Positions 11,101 to 19,314 are shown, counted from the first letter of the stretch. The stretch is 64,000 nucleotides of DNA from Bifidobacterium catenulatum PV20-2 (GCF_000800455.1 NZ_CP007456.1:1488001-1552000); one strand, 5' to 3'. A program made the numbers and translations. The notes: generated by a model not told the origin, from the sequence alone.

Positions 11101-12191
11101 TTCTTCACGTGAAGCTTGTACGAGATTCTCCCCCTCGGAGCCTCGATGCCCTTCAACCCCTTGGAACGGTCCGGCCAACGCATCGACACCATCGCTCCGA
11201 CGTGGAGCTGACGGCCCGACACCTTGCCTTGGGTCTTGTTGGGCGCGGACGCGTCGCCCGTGCCGAAATCATAGACCCCGCCCCCCACGGTGTAGGTCTT
11301 CAGACTCACGTTCAGGTTGAGTTTCGCGCTGACGGTCACGTCGGCGGGCGTGTCCTCGGCCCGTTTGTGCGTGCCCGTGTTCGTCGGGTTCGAGGCGTCC
11401 CATGCGGGCCACGCCTTCACGGTCGGATGGAACCGGTAGCCGTGGGGCGCGCCCTTGACGGCGACCGACAGGCCGATGGAACCGGTGCCGGGGTTCACGG
11501 TCGGCGACTGGCTGGTCGGCTCCAACAGACGGTAGCAGGTGTACACCTGCGTGACGGTCCCGTCGATGGTTTCCGTGGTGAGTTTCGGCTCGTAGCCGGG
11601 CGTATGGTCCACCCAGCCCATCTTCTCCGCGTCGAACGTGACCTTGTCCTTCGGGTAGGGCAGTTCGAACCGGAAGCCGACGCGCGTGCGCCGATAATAA
11701 TCCATGGTCGAGTCGGGGGTGAGCGTGTACTCGTAATCGTAGGTCACCGTATCGTACGAGCGGACGATGTCGTTGGTCTCGTCCTTGTCGTCGCCGCGTT
11801 CGTTGTCCTTGTCGAACGGCGCGGTGCCGGTGATGCGGTCGGTGAGCCTGAGCCTGCTCACGGCGGCGCTGTCCGTGTCGAGCATGTCGTGGATGGTCAC
11901 GTCCGGCGCGGCCTGACCCGCGTCCGCCTGCGGAGCGGATTGCGCGGGCGCACCGGTGTCGGATTGTTTGTCCGCCCCGGTTCCGGCCTCGTCGCCGGAA
12001 CCGGTGTCGGGTTTCGTCGCGGCCTCGTCGCCGCCCGTGTCCGTCTTCACGTCGGGTTCGGCTTGGATTCGCGTGGACGTGCCCATGGTCGTATCGTCCG
12101 CATACGCGGCGGACACGGCCGACGCGCCTGAGCCGAACAGCGTCGCGGTCGCGAGTATGAGCGCGGCGACCTTTCTCAGACCGGGTTTCAT
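5190..12191 (-). CDS. Giant LPXTG-like surface adhesin with SdrD-B and seven isopeptide pilin domains
   Basis: About 2,333 aa from the ATG at 12191, chosen over the in-frame ATG at 12227 because AAAGGAACC sits at the right distance and MKPGLRKVAALILATATLF is a clean signal peptide start. A low-complexity Thr/Asp/Gly/Ala stretch follows. The long N-terminal region (about 80-1200) has beta-rich sequence with conserved DYxYTLTPDS-like segments. An SdrD B-like domain (VNGVAWFDLDHDGVREDTD, about 1205-1290) leads into seven tandem Spy0128/FctA-type pilin isopeptide domains (about 1350-2250), most ending ITFTN-Y. The C-terminus has an LAKTG sorting motif, a hydrophobic helix and RRRGN. Such domains carry internal Lys-Asn bonds. 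It is covalently attached to the wall if a sortase accepts LAKTG. Its place upstream of the conjugation block suggests a role in cell contact during mating; colonisation adhesion is the alternative. Confidence 0.88.
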   Translation of the reverse strand: MKPGLRKVAALILATATLFGSGASAVSAAYADDTTMGTSTRIQAEPDVKTDTGGDEAATKPDTGSGDEAGTGADKQSDTGAPAQSAPQADAGQAAPDVTIHDMLDTDSAAVSRLRLTDRITGTAPFDKDNERGDDKDETNDIVRSYDTVTYDYEYTLTPDSTMDYYRRTRVGFRFELPYPKDKVTFDAEKMGWVDHTPGYEPKLTTETIDGTVTQVYTCYRLLEPTSQSPTVNPGTGSIGLSVAVKGAPHGYRFHPTVKAWPAWDASNPTNTGTHKRAEDTPADVTVSAKLNLNVSLKTYTVGGGVYDFGTGDASAPNKTQGKVSGRQLHVGAMVSMRWPDRSKGLKGIEAPRGRISYKLHVKNVFRDDDADHTKHAGERKWQPLLWDRLHDGYSSSHVRAVDSFDHSTWWFPFSITAGAVNENSVLDGDVSYDEGTTDDDGTTIEVSFDGYDVANYPCRNTWGDKGVCSTDYMDSTGTVQQVAPLHVDNFVFILPTTRDGKTAAQYYGKGQTGIVSAYDRSLTADTESGYSLPSSKDNGNQTVTNDDSTTFDYAVLLHGRFNQSLYYTSCASTDCGRQDASTTGRWQDPEREQGSDRVLAGKSIGIMSSTENNLGTVGDGRVIGYHLMKWDPTVMTPLAAENNPSKPYMVKITVSTWGARWSGSDTIDGNSSAPVIWGVRPDGGNFPDDKSQAKASYEDFDWYDTYAEASKHGLVLAATVCDTRVWDSTRTTLGQRVASGLTLPVRIKDTAVGRTAQITGQVDFWTRAKLAKANGLDANSDDIAPWVSFVSKVGRLRYRDFVGEYGNADLHVDGKNYVKATFSEDGSYQGGDTAGNVKGDTLYVVGEQPHVGKSTAQSGDDGTSAKTVYDLDKEQRYVDWVVTASAETQASSTGGGYVTDYHIKDTLPAGLTYVDGSSYVGGTYAEHDHGQQRGTVTGGQSITPKISRNKDGTTTLEYVVNGAKADSSTKTRLHFTTMIGDASDPDNDAKNNQQYMNHVEIRSKRAMGEPRSMLGQTADYTVRVSRTRATALATRADPLLNDIERPLGYRNMLGNFSKDEKTNPYAVDIMPYNKGLNQSNYHGDYALTGLTVKAGAGASMNGVKVYFTTDQKWRNVDATKITREQVQQWTEATVNATTGKVAIPDGYSKPVAWAFTSPSLPANARYDFILSIKPTGNSAADAYVNRWADGDNKVDAVAQVVERKVNGVAWFDLDHDGVREDTDRLLPDVNVTLVDGNGRTVTSVNGKPCATTTDRNGHYEIGSIPAGSGFKLRFTPKTGTDWSRLHVTVKNAKDASEATDSDSDQENDSHGNMVAGVITLKPFPALDEMTSAVYEDPNEDHGMSGTLMLATPATFKAVKVLDGRPNGAWTDRDRYVADVTALDGAPANAVPASITFADNRTQTLQINSNAFAKDGVYRYQVRERRGDNPGIAYDDRTWILTVTVADDLTTFTRRITANTTCDGVQSDAIQFTNTYAPKDVTVTLTARKMFGDANNSHAKLTDFQFQLFDNERAVGVPVQTVNAAEDGTIRFQPLTFTASQLKGNKSKTFTYTVREIRQSAGGVNYDSHMGMWQITVTDDLTGQLKAQTRTNAAYPTTFTNTYQAKPVSVQFRAHKTLADPDHTGVQLQAGQYEFTCVEDKTGGQVGTVKTNDQRGDVLFDTISYTKTGVYDYTLSEVQGDRGGITYDATKHHVRVTVTDNGEGQLLADVKYDNGTNIPEFTNTYHAQPATDNPTAVKKMTSSKGNKYTLKGEDFAFTLQQQSAPANVSNADQTKRNNQQGNIRFDQLSFPLVGTYVFTMSEQDTTVPGVTKDGTVATITYVVKDVDHTGKLAVVSKTVTPTTGANGKNITFTNHYSPKNVGYSISGVKNIVNTDTATSRVPQDGEFKFQLNAVSAHDSGGNAISMNDMPMPAGSQNGTVTVTNKGSGFTFGQMVYTMPGVYTYHVKELAGTDKTIGYSTQEYDVTVTVTDNGGMLAATADSQTNDIRFDNTYTPTPVDVTVKADKHLTGRALNDGEFTAELKDMDGNTLQSKRFKRTTGSEAKADEGDGTLTFDKLTFDKTGIYKYTVDETDTQLGGVTYDTTSHTVTVTVTEDADSHTLTAKTEYSTENGSEDGIRFTNTYQPQNVLVELTARKRLTGRELKADEFEFELVDKTGKVIDTERNDKDGDIRFKPLTYGRDNNGIDDCGEHRYVIRERNTGEKNVTYDRTEHHVTVTVGDDLQGNLTAKVEYDPTDGKTKDSSATPTDKTKGDAVGDKPSTTPGMVTITGTRPEFTNSYIPPATPAIVKTIRQLAKTGVSAPTVALAAFTLLGVGLMLFRRRGNQTETARHRK

Positions 12192-12427
12192 CGCTTTTCG
12201 GTTCCTTTCGGGGATGTGCCGTGACAAGTGGAGGGAAGTATGAATACGGCTGTTCTAATGGTGTGGAGGATGGGTCCCAAGTACGGTTTGCAGGAGAGTT
12301 CCCGGGACCCGTCCCCCGGTTTTCGTCCTTCCCGGCTCACGCCGTCCGACCGTCTCCGGTCAGGTGACGGTGATTCGTCGGGGAGGACGAAGTCTGTGGT
12401 TCATTCGGGCATGTGAAGTCAATGGAG

Positions 12428-12466
12428 GGCGTTCCGGCCGTCATCGGACGACGAGGCCGGAACGCC
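12428..12466 (-). terminator. Hairpin between the two adhesin genes
   Basis: A perfect 12-bp stem (GGCGTTCCGGCC with GGCCGGAACGCC) and 15-base loop, starting just after the stop of the 1,794-aa adhesin. There is no T-run on the minus side, so it may act as a partial terminator or an mRNA stabiliser. The rest of the 281-base gap 12192-12472 shows only the ribosome site of the downstream gene and a weak 7-bp inverted repeat (TGGGTCCC/GGGACCC). Confidence 0.45.
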
Positions 12467-12472
12467 TCGGGG

Positions 12473-15400
12473 TCACTTGCCCGCGTTCGCGGCCGTGTGG
12501 CGGCCGGAACCCTGTGCGCGGTGGCGCTTGCGGAACACGAGCAGGGAGCCGCCGGCGAGCAGCACCGCCAGGGCGCCGCCGGCAAGGCCGAGCACGGCCG
12601 TGCCGGTGGAGGCCAACGGCTTGGCACGGTATCCGTTCCAGTCGTCCGTGTTGGATTCCACGGTGGTGTCCTCGCACAGGGTCCTGTCGCCGACCTTGAC
12701 CTGCTTGAGGCCGGTCGTGTCGGACGCGTCGCCGTCGACCTTCGTGTCGCCGGTCTGGTCGCCGTCGGTGGACTGCTGGCCGCCGAACTGGTCGGTGACG
12801 GGGCATTCGACGAGCGGCGTGCCGGTGACCTTGACACGGTCGGTGTGCTTGCCGCCCTGCTCGACGCCCTTGAGGGTGCCGGTGATGATGGTGGATTCGC
12901 CGGGCTTGAGCACGAGGGTGTCCCAGTTGTCCGGATACTTCAGGTCCGTGACGTCGCCCTCGCCCGCGATGGTCCTGTCGACCATCTTGAGGTCCTTGGC
13001 GAGATACCAGGCGCCCTCATCGGTCGAGGAGTCCGTCTTGGACGTGTTGGTGATCTTGAACGCGATCTGCTGGCTGTCGCCGGCCATCTGCAACGCGTCC
13101 TTCACGTCGTCGCGGTCGCCGGCCTGTTCGCCGGAGGCCACGTCGTACTTCTCGATGTGGATCGACGGGGTCATGTCCGGGGTGCGGGTCCACACGATGT
13201 TGGATTCGAACTCCTTGTCGTTGAAGTATTCGGTGAACCGGTTTTCGACGCGGTCGGAGACCTTCAGGCGCTTGCATTGGATGTACGCGCGCCAGCCGTT
13301 CTCGTGGCTATTGTCCGCGGACACGAGGGTACGGTACGCTTCGGTCGCTTCGACGGTGACCACGCCGTTGGCGTCGGCCGCGGCGTCGAACAGGTCGCCG
13401 CCGAACTTCGAGGAGTCGAAGCCGCTGCCGGCGAGCTTGTCGCCCTTCGCGGCGATCACCTTGCCGTCCCTGTACAGGTCACGGCTCGCGTACACGGCCC
13501 ACTGGCCCGTGTACTGGTCGTACTCGGTGTTCAGCGGGTCCACGATCCTCCACTGGTCGACCCGCGGGTAGGCGCGGCCGGCCGGGATGATGGAGCTGTC
13601 GAACAGGTAGAGGAACGTGCGGTCCTTGTACACGCTCCTGCCGTCGATGCTTTCGCCGCCGACCTTGACGGTCACGTCCTTGGCGGGGTTGATTTCCTTG
13701 AGCGGGTTGGACACCTCGTTGGTTTCCCGGGTCAGGTCGTTGGTGACCTGGATGGCCTTGTTCCTCACCGTGTAGCCGTCCTCGACCTTGACGACCTTGT
13801 ACGGCATGACGATCCGGTATTCCTGGCCGAGGAGGTTCTGGTCGATGCTCGGATCGGAAAGCGGATCATGCTTGGACGAGGACGCGTAGGCGGCGAGGTC
13901 CGTCGGCTGGGGATCGCCCTTCACGGTGACGCCCTTCTTCGGAATCCACGTGTCCACGGTCTTCGCGTACACGTACGCGACGCCGTCCTTGATCTGGATG
14001 TTGAACTTGCCGGTCACGTCCTGGCCCTTGGAGTCGAGTACTTCGATCTTGGTTCCGTCGATGGCGAGATGCTCGTCGTCGAAATCATCGGTGATGCCGG
14101 CCTTCCACACGCGGTACGCGTTGTTGGTCTGCTTCAGGTCGAGGGTGACGACGTAGTTGCCGGTGTCACCCAGCAGCATGGTCTTCCCGTCGATGCTGAC
14201 GGACGGGTCGCCCTGCTCCTTGGACTGGTTGTCCTTCTTGGAGGGATCATGCTTCGGGGGTAGGTTGTCGACGATGTTGGACGGGGTGATCGAATTGTTC
14301 AGGGTGAGCATCCACTGGTTGTCCACCCTGCGGTCGGTCGGCGCGTCCTTCGCGACGGTGCCTTCGAAACGGACCTGGATCTGCGGGTGGGAGCCGGCCC
14401 GCCAGTGTTCGGCCACGTACTTGTCGGAGTACGTGATGGTGAACTGGTGGTTGGCGTTGTCCCAGGCGACGGTGTAGTCGCCTTCGACGCCCATCTGCGG
14501 ATCACTGGTGGTCAGCTGGTCGCCGGTGGCGAGGTCGGTGACCTCCAGGGTCTGCTGGTCGGGTTCGAGGTACCGGTCGTACGTGTCGGTGTCGCGGATG
14601 GACACGATGCGGTACGCGAGGTCCGACGGGATTTGAGGACGGGTGGTGAGCCTGTATTCGACCTTCTGGCCCGGATACACGACCTTGTCGTTCGCGTCGT
14701 TGTTCGCGCCGCCCTGGCTGCCTTCGGCGACGACCCTCTTGACGACCGGCGGAACGTAGCCGCAGATGTACGGCTCGTTGGTCGGCTGGGACTCGTTGTT
14801 GACCTTCTCGGAACCCTTGTTGGTCAGTTTCGACCCGTCTGGATTCTCGCAGAACGTGAGCTCGTCGCCCGCGTGCTTCCCGAAGTCCTTGCGGACCTGG
14901 GCCGCGCCCTTGCCGTTCGCGAAGTTCACGACGCCCGGCAGGAGCAGGCTGATCTGCTTCGGATTCTTCAATCCGGCCTGCGCGGCACGGTATTCCGGCT
15001 TCGCGGTCGCGGTGACCTTGGTGCCCGCCACGGTGATGTCGAACTGGTCGGTCACGTCACGGCCCTTGTTCGCGATGTCCGCGACGGAGGACGCCGCGTC
15101 GGTCGTGGCGTCCGCCTCGTACACGCGGATCCGCGACTGGTCGGACGCGAGGTCCCAGATGTAGTCGGCGTTCGCGTAATCATCGGTCAGTTTGATGTCG
15201 GTGACCTTGACGAGGTCGGACGCGATGACACCGTTGACGACGCTGGCGACCTGGTCGCCGTCGAGGAACTTCAACGTGTCGGCGCCGGTCTTGTTCGACC
15301 CGGTCGGATCGACCACGGCGGCCCACTTGCCGTCCTCGCCGAGACGGATCCAGCTCTTGTCCGGGTTCGGGCTCCACTCCTTGACGGGCGGCTCGTTGCC

Positions 15401-17857
15401 GGGCACGGTCTGCTGGTTCCACTTCTCCCAATCACCGTTGGTGAGCTGGACCTTCTGGCCGGCCTTGAGCGCGTCCTTGAGGAACGCGCCCTTGATGGTC
15501 ATGCGGACCTTGCGGTCGGCGGCCTGGTTGTAGGTCGTGTCGAGCAGCTCCTGCTTCGCGCTGACCCACACCCTGTCGTCCTGTTTGTGCACGTCGAACA
15601 GGTTCTTCGCGTCCTTGCCGTCGATGGTGACGGTCACGGTCGCGGAGTCGAGATCAATGTTCCTGGCGCTCTTGGAGAAATCATCGCCAAGCTCGTAGGA
15701 GCTCATCTTCCTGGCGAGGTTCCTGGGCAGCAGGCCGTTGACGGTCACGCCGAAATCGTCCTGCTGGACGAACGTGTGCGTGTCCGCGTTGACGTTGTTG
15801 GCCCACGCCGAGTCCTCGGCGTTCGCGGCCTGGCCCTGGTCGGCGCTCCATACCTTGTCGGGCTTCGGATTGCGCACCCAGACCGGCGGCTCGTTGGTCG
15901 GCCGGGATTCGTTGTTCCAGGTTTCGGTGGCCTTGTTGGTCAGTTTCTTCTGGTCGGCCGCGGCCTGGGCGTTCGGAACCTGCCTGACGATGCCGCCGAT
16001 GTACAGTTTGACCTTGCGGTCGGCGGTGCCGAACGCGGTCTTCGTGAGGAACGACTGCTTCGCGGTCGCGGTGGTCGTGTGCTTCGCCGTGTCGATCGTG
16101 ATGTCGAACTGGTCGGTCACGTCCTTGCCGTCCACGTACACCCTGACCTGGTCCTTGTGGTTCCAGTCGATCCACTGGGCCGACGCGGTCCAGTCGTCGG
16201 TGATCGAATAGGAGGTGAACGGGTTGAGCAGGTGCGCGGGGATGCGTCCGTTGACGACGGCGCCGATCGCGTCGCCGGTCACGAACGTGCGGTTGTCGCT
16301 GCCCTTGTCGTTCGTATGTTCCGGATCCTCGGCGTTCAACGCGCCGTTGGAGTCCAATACCCACACCTTGTCGGGCTTCGGGGTGACCTTGCCGACCTGT
16401 TCGCTGTTGCCGGTCTGGCAGTGGCTCTTGTCCGTGCTGCCGTATTCGTCGCCGGTCCAGCAGGCCTGGCTGTCGTCCGGAATGGTGTAGTCCGAACCGG
16501 TCGGGGTCGCGGACTGGGGCACGTTCAGCGTGTACTGTCCGGACGCGGGGTTCAACACGTGCGCCTTGACGATGCGCTTGCCCGGCTGGCTGTCATCGAC
16601 CGTGATGTCGGCCTTGACGGCGTTGCCGTCCTGGTCGGTCACGGTGACCTTCGAAACGTCGTCCCTGTCGGTGCCGCCGATCAGGACCTTCTGCGCGGTC
16701 ACGTCGATCGTGTCGTACAGCCAGAAATGCTCGCTCGCGTTCGACTGCGCGGTGATGTGCGCCGTGTACAAGGAACCGGACGCGATCTGCTGCGCGTCGG
16801 AAGTGACCTGCTGGCCGGCCGCGTTGGTGAGCTTCTTCGACGGCGGGGTCGGTACCGGCTTCCAGGATTCCCTCGCGTCGGCCGAGCCCGCATGGCCTGC
16901 GTCGGCCTTCATCTTGCCCTGCTTCGGGACGTTCACGTCGTAATAGTAGGAGCCGGCGGGCCAGGATTTCCATGTCTTGTCCACGTCCCTGAAACCGAAC
17001 GACACGTTTTGGGTCGTGTTGTTGTCCTGCGTGAACTGTTTGGACGCGGTGCGGGTCGTGCCGTCCAGTCCGGTCCAATGCAGGGTGATGGTGCCCGTCA
17101 CGTTCTCGCTGATCGAACTGTTGCCACGGCTCGTGGTGATCGCGTCGGACACGTCGCCGGTCGCGCCGGCCTGGGTGAACGTGCCGCCGGCCTGCGTGCT
17201 GACGGTCAGGTCGTAGTTCGGCGGTGCGGGCTGGTACTTGTCCAAAACGATCACCACGATTGACGGCTTCGAGGAAGCCCCCACATTACGGCGCATGATC
17301 GCATCCACGCTGTTCGACGGATCATCCGAGAAACCAGCAGATGTGCGGTAGCTCTGAGTACCCGCATAGTTATATGTGTTTGGCGCAACGTAGGTGTTCC
17401 AGTTGTCATACCAGCCGCCGGGCAAAGAGGGCGAATAGTAACCGGTGCCGTTGTAGATGAAGCTGCGGCCTGAGATATAGGGCACCGCGCCGACGGCGAC
17501 CACTCGGCAGTCACCATCGCCCTCGCCGGGATGACGCTGCCGGAAACCGGTCTCGCATTCCGTGCGGGCCTGGTCCAATGCGGCCTGCGCCTTCGTGACG
17601 CCATCGCCCTGCAACGCGACGCCGGCATTGTTCATGGCGGCGCGCACCGAATCAAGACTCGTGGCCGGACCCCATGCGCCCGATGCGTCGTCCTTGTACT
17701 GCCAGAACTGCAACACGTCCATGTTCCCGCCCGCGCCGGGCTGGTTTCCGCCGCCACCGCCCGCGAACGCGGTCGATGCGACGACGCCGCCGGCACCAAG
17801 CGTGGCGATCGCAGCCACCGCCGCGACACCGGCCTTCATCATCTTGCCAAAGTTCAT
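12473..17857 (-). CDS. Giant LPXTG-like fimbrial adhesin with repeated isopeptide (antigen I/II C-type) domains
   Basis: 1,794 aa. A GGAGG ribosome site precedes the ATG at 17857. The signal peptide is MNFGKMMKAGVAAVAAIATL..., cleaved near AFAGGGGG. An N-terminal region with four Cys and many aromatic residues (to about residue 240) is followed by a Ser/Thr-rich beta domain. Next come about seven repeated modules of 165-180 aa. The clearest three open with PKPDKVWVL, PKPDKVWSA and NPDKSWIRL and contain TGDAIGAVVNGRIP-, QQDDFGVTVNGLLP- and DGDQVASVVNGVI-like stretches followed by YSITDDW-type sequences. This is the pattern of the adhesin isopeptide-forming domains found in antigen I/II and conjugation adhesins. 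The C-terminus is LASTG, a hydrophobic helix and RKRHR. Probably cotranscribed with the larger adhesin downstream. Confidence 0.88.
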   Translation of the reverse strand: MNFGKMMKAGVAAVAAIATLGAGGVVASTAFAGGGGGNQPGAGGNMDVLQFWQYKDDASGAWGPATSLDSVRAAMNNAGVALQGDGVTKAQAALDQARTECETGFRQRHPGEGDGDCRVVAVGAVPYISGRSFIYNGTGYYSPSLPGGWYDNWNTYVAPNTYNYAGTQSYRTSAGFSDDPSNSVDAIMRRNVGASSKPSIVVIVLDKYQPAPPNYDLTVSTQAGGTFTQAGATGDVSDAITTSRGNSSISENVTGTITLHWTGLDGTTRTASKQFTQDNNTTQNVSFGFRDVDKTWKSWPAGSYYYDVNVPKQGKMKADAGHAGSADARESWKPVPTPPSKKLTNAAGQQVTSDAQQIASGSLYTAHITAQSNASEHFWLYDTIDVTAQKVLIGGTDRDDVSKVTVTDQDGNAVKADITVDDSQPGKRIVKAHVLNPASGQYTLNVPQSATPTGSDYTIPDDSQACWTGDEYGSTDKSHCQTGNSEQVGKVTPKPDKVWVLDSNGALNAEDPEHTNDKGSDNRTFVTGDAIGAVVNGRIPAHLLNPFTSYSITDDWTASAQWIDWNHKDQVRVYVDGKDVTDQFDITIDTAKHTTTATAKQSFLTKTAFGTADRKVKLYIGGIVRQVPNAQAAADQKKLTNKATETWNNESRPTNEPPVWVRNPKPDKVWSADQGQAANAEDSAWANNVNADTHTFVQQDDFGVTVNGLLPRNLARKMSSYELGDDFSKSARNIDLDSATVTVTIDGKDAKNLFDVHKQDDRVWVSAKQELLDTTYNQAADRKVRMTIKGAFLKDALKAGQKVQLTNGDWEKWNQQTVPGNEPPVKEWSPNPDKSWIRLGEDGKWAAVVDPTGSNKTGADTLKFLDGDQVASVVNGVIASDLVKVTDIKLTDDYANADYIWDLASDQSRIRVYEADATTDAASSVADIANKGRDVTDQFDITVAGTKVTATAKPEYRAAQAGLKNPKQISLLLPGVVNFANGKGAAQVRKDFGKHAGDELTFCENPDGSKLTNKGSEKVNNESQPTNEPYICGYVPPVVKRVVAEGSQGGANNDANDKVVYPGQKVEYRLTTRPQIPSDLAYRIVSIRDTDTYDRYLEPDQQTLEVTDLATGDQLTTSDPQMGVEGDYTVAWDNANHQFTITYSDKYVAEHWRAGSHPQIQVRFEGTVAKDAPTDRRVDNQWMLTLNNSITPSNIVDNLPPKHDPSKKDNQSKEQGDPSVSIDGKTMLLGDTGNYVVTLDLKQTNNAYRVWKAGITDDFDDEHLAIDGTKIEVLDSKGQDVTGKFNIQIKDGVAYVYAKTVDTWIPKKGVTVKGDPQPTDLAAYASSSKHDPLSDPSIDQNLLGQEYRIVMPYKVVKVEDGYTVRNKAIQVTNDLTRETNEVSNPLKEINPAKDVTVKVGGESIDGRSVYKDRTFLYLFDSSIIPAGRAYPRVDQWRIVDPLNTEYDQYTGQWAVYASRDLYRDGKVIAAKGDKLAGSGFDSSKFGGDLFDAAADANGVVTVEATEAYRTLVSADNSHENGWRAYIQCKRLKVSDRVENRFTEYFNDKEFESNIVWTRTPDMTPSIHIEKYDVASGEQAGDRDDVKDALQMAGDSQQIAFKITNTSKTDSSTDEGAWYLAKDLKMVDRTIAGEGDVTDLKYPDNWDTLVLKPGESTIITGTLKGVEQGGKHTDRVKVTGTPLVECPVTDQFGGQQSTDGDQTGDTKVDGDASDTTGLKQVKVGDRTLCEDTTVESNTDDWNGYRAKPLASTGTAVLGLAGGALAVLLAGGSLLVFRKRHRAQGSGRHTAANAGK

Positions 17858-17917
17858 GTAAATGAACCTCCGTTAACCTTGTCTGTCCATCCCCTCCCCT
17901 CAATCGTTCCGGTCATG

Positions 17918-17950
17918 GCCCCGCCGCCTTTTTTCAAGGGGTGGCGGGGC
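17918..17950 (-). terminator. Hairpin upstream of the adhesin gene
   Basis: GCCCCGCC and GGCGGGGC arms (8 bp) around a 17-base loop holding a T6 run. It lies about 60 bases upstream of the 1,794-aa adhesin start, so it could end transcription from the right or attenuate the adhesin mRNA. A second small hairpin (GCCGCCGG/CCGGCGGC) is at 17978-17998. Confidence 0.4.
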
Positions 17951-18130
17951 TTCCGACCGCAGGAATAACGGGAGGTAGCCGCCGGTTGGCCCGGCGGCCA
18001 CCAACAAGCCTCACAGACGACACGCCGAACCACGGAGCATGGCGTCTACAAAAATCCGGAAGTATTTCCCGGCAACACGGATACACGGGAATGCGGGGAA
18101 ATGGGTTTCCTTTGCGAAATCCATGGAAAA

Positions 18131-18158
18131 GGCCCGTACCGGTTTCCCGATACGAGCC
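18131..18158 (-). terminator. Rho-independent terminator of the coiled-coil membrane protein gene
   Basis: On the minus strand GGCTCGTA pairs with TACGGGCC (one mismatch) and is followed by TTTTCC. It lies about 30-50 bases past the stop of the preceding gene, whichever reading frame is used for that gene's end. Its GGGCCTTTTCC tail matches the one at 4971-5040. The remaining gene-free bases between 17858 and 18188 show nothing else beyond the hairpins listed. Confidence 0.7.
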
Positions 18159-18188
18159 ATAATCAGCCAATCGTCAATCAGTGATGAA

Positions 18189-19235
18189 TCAAACCATCGC
18201 TGGACGGTGGAGGGCAGCTGTTGCCGCACCCGTGGCCTCCACTGAGGTTCGGCTTCGGGGCGGAGCCGCCGGCCGGGCGGAGCCGGACGTGGAGCCGGAG
18301 CCGGTGCCGCCCGATGTGGTGCCACGGTATGTGTTGGAGCCGGAAGTGGAGCCTTCCGTGCGCCTGTACGCGCCGCCGGAGTAGGAGGAGCCGCCGTTGT
18401 AGGCGGATTGGGCCTGCGCCTGAGCCTGGGCGGCCGCTGCGGCGGCTTGCGCATCCGCGTCCGTCTTTGCCTGGACGCTCGCGTTCACGCCATTGATGGC
18501 ATCCTCCACCGTCTTGCGCGCCCCGTCGATCTTCGCCGGATCGTTCCCGTCCTTCAGCCCGTTCGCCGCGTCGATGGCGTTCGACAATGCGTCGCGGGTG
18601 GCGTTGTCCGCGACCTTGCCGTCCGAATCCGCGAGCAGCTTCGACGCCTCGTCCAGCTTCGCCGTCAGATTCGTTTTCGCGGTTTCCAGCCTCTTCGCGG
18701 CCTTGGATTCGGTGACGGCCCTCACCGCCTTCGACAGGCTCTTCTCGTGGGTCCCGTACCAGTCGGCCTGTTCATTGAGCTTCACGGTGGCGGCATCCAG
18801 TCCTTGCGCGTCTTCGGCCACGCAGCCCTCGTATTCGGGTGCCATGGCCTTGAGCTCCTTGCCCAGGGATTCGACGGTCTTCGAGTCCTTGACCTGTTCG
18901 GCCTTGACGGCGGCGGCATCGGCGGCATCGCCGTTGAGCAGCGCGTTGTATTCGTTGGCATTGCTGCGCACGGCGTCGGCGGCGGTGGCGCACGCCTCCT
19001 TGGCCTCGGCGAGCTTCGCGCCGCTGTAAGCGTTCCAGCCGACGATGCCGGCCGCGACCAGAATCACCGCGCAGACGGCCGCGATCAGGGGCGGCAGCCA
19101 CTTCGGACACTTCCTTCCATCCTTGCCTGGCCCTGTGATGTTCTCGGCGGGTGTTTCGACGGGTTCGAGGATTTCCGTCTTGTCGTTCTCGCCCTTGAGG
19201 TTGACGAAGGCCACCGTTTTCGTGTTCGTGGTCAT
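18189..19235 (-). CDS. Single-pass membrane protein with extracellular coiled-coil stalk, function unknown
   Basis: 348 aa from the ATG at 19235, preceded by AAAGGAAC (the ATG at 19253 lies over that site and is less likely). A cytoplasmic head of about 47 residues precedes a transmembrane helix (WLPPLIAAVCAVILVAAGIV) and then an Ala/Lys/Glu-rich helical region of about 190 residues with two spaced Cys (EACAT, EGCVA). An Ala/Gln run leads into a Ser/Gly/Thr-rich tail. No catalytic motif was recognised. The last 30 or so residues (ARPAAPPRSRTSV...) use atypical codons, while the neighbouring frame gives a more natural Gly/Ser/Cys tail ending at 18178, so a frameshift near 18290 is possible. 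It sits between a WhiB gene and the adhesins and might organise surface structures, but this is inference. Confidence 0.7.
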   Translation of the reverse strand: MTTNTKTVAFVNLKGENDKTEILEPVETPAENITGPGKDGRKCPKWLPPLIAAVCAVILVAAGIVGWNAYSGAKLAEAKEACATAADAVRSNANEYNALLNGDAADAAAVKAEQVKDSKTVESLGKELKAMAPEYEGCVAEDAQGLDAATVKLNEQADWYGTHEKSLSKAVRAVTESKAAKRLETAKTNLTAKLDEASKLLADSDGKVADNATRDALSNAIDAANGLKDGNDPAKIDGARKTVEDAINGVNASVQAKTDADAQAAAAAAQAQAQAQSAYNGGSSYSGGAYRRTEGSTSGSNTYRGTTSGGTGSGSTSGSARPAAPPRSRTSVEATGAATAALHRPAMV

Positions 19236-19314
19236 TGGGATTGTTCCTTTCATTCGGGTTTCCGGAATGGTTCGTCCTTATGGGACCGGACCGGTTATCT
19301 GTATCGGATTGTCT

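Noticed and set aside
14387..17263. 958-codon plus-strand open frame
   Set aside because: Mirror of the second adhesin gene; no recognisable domain.
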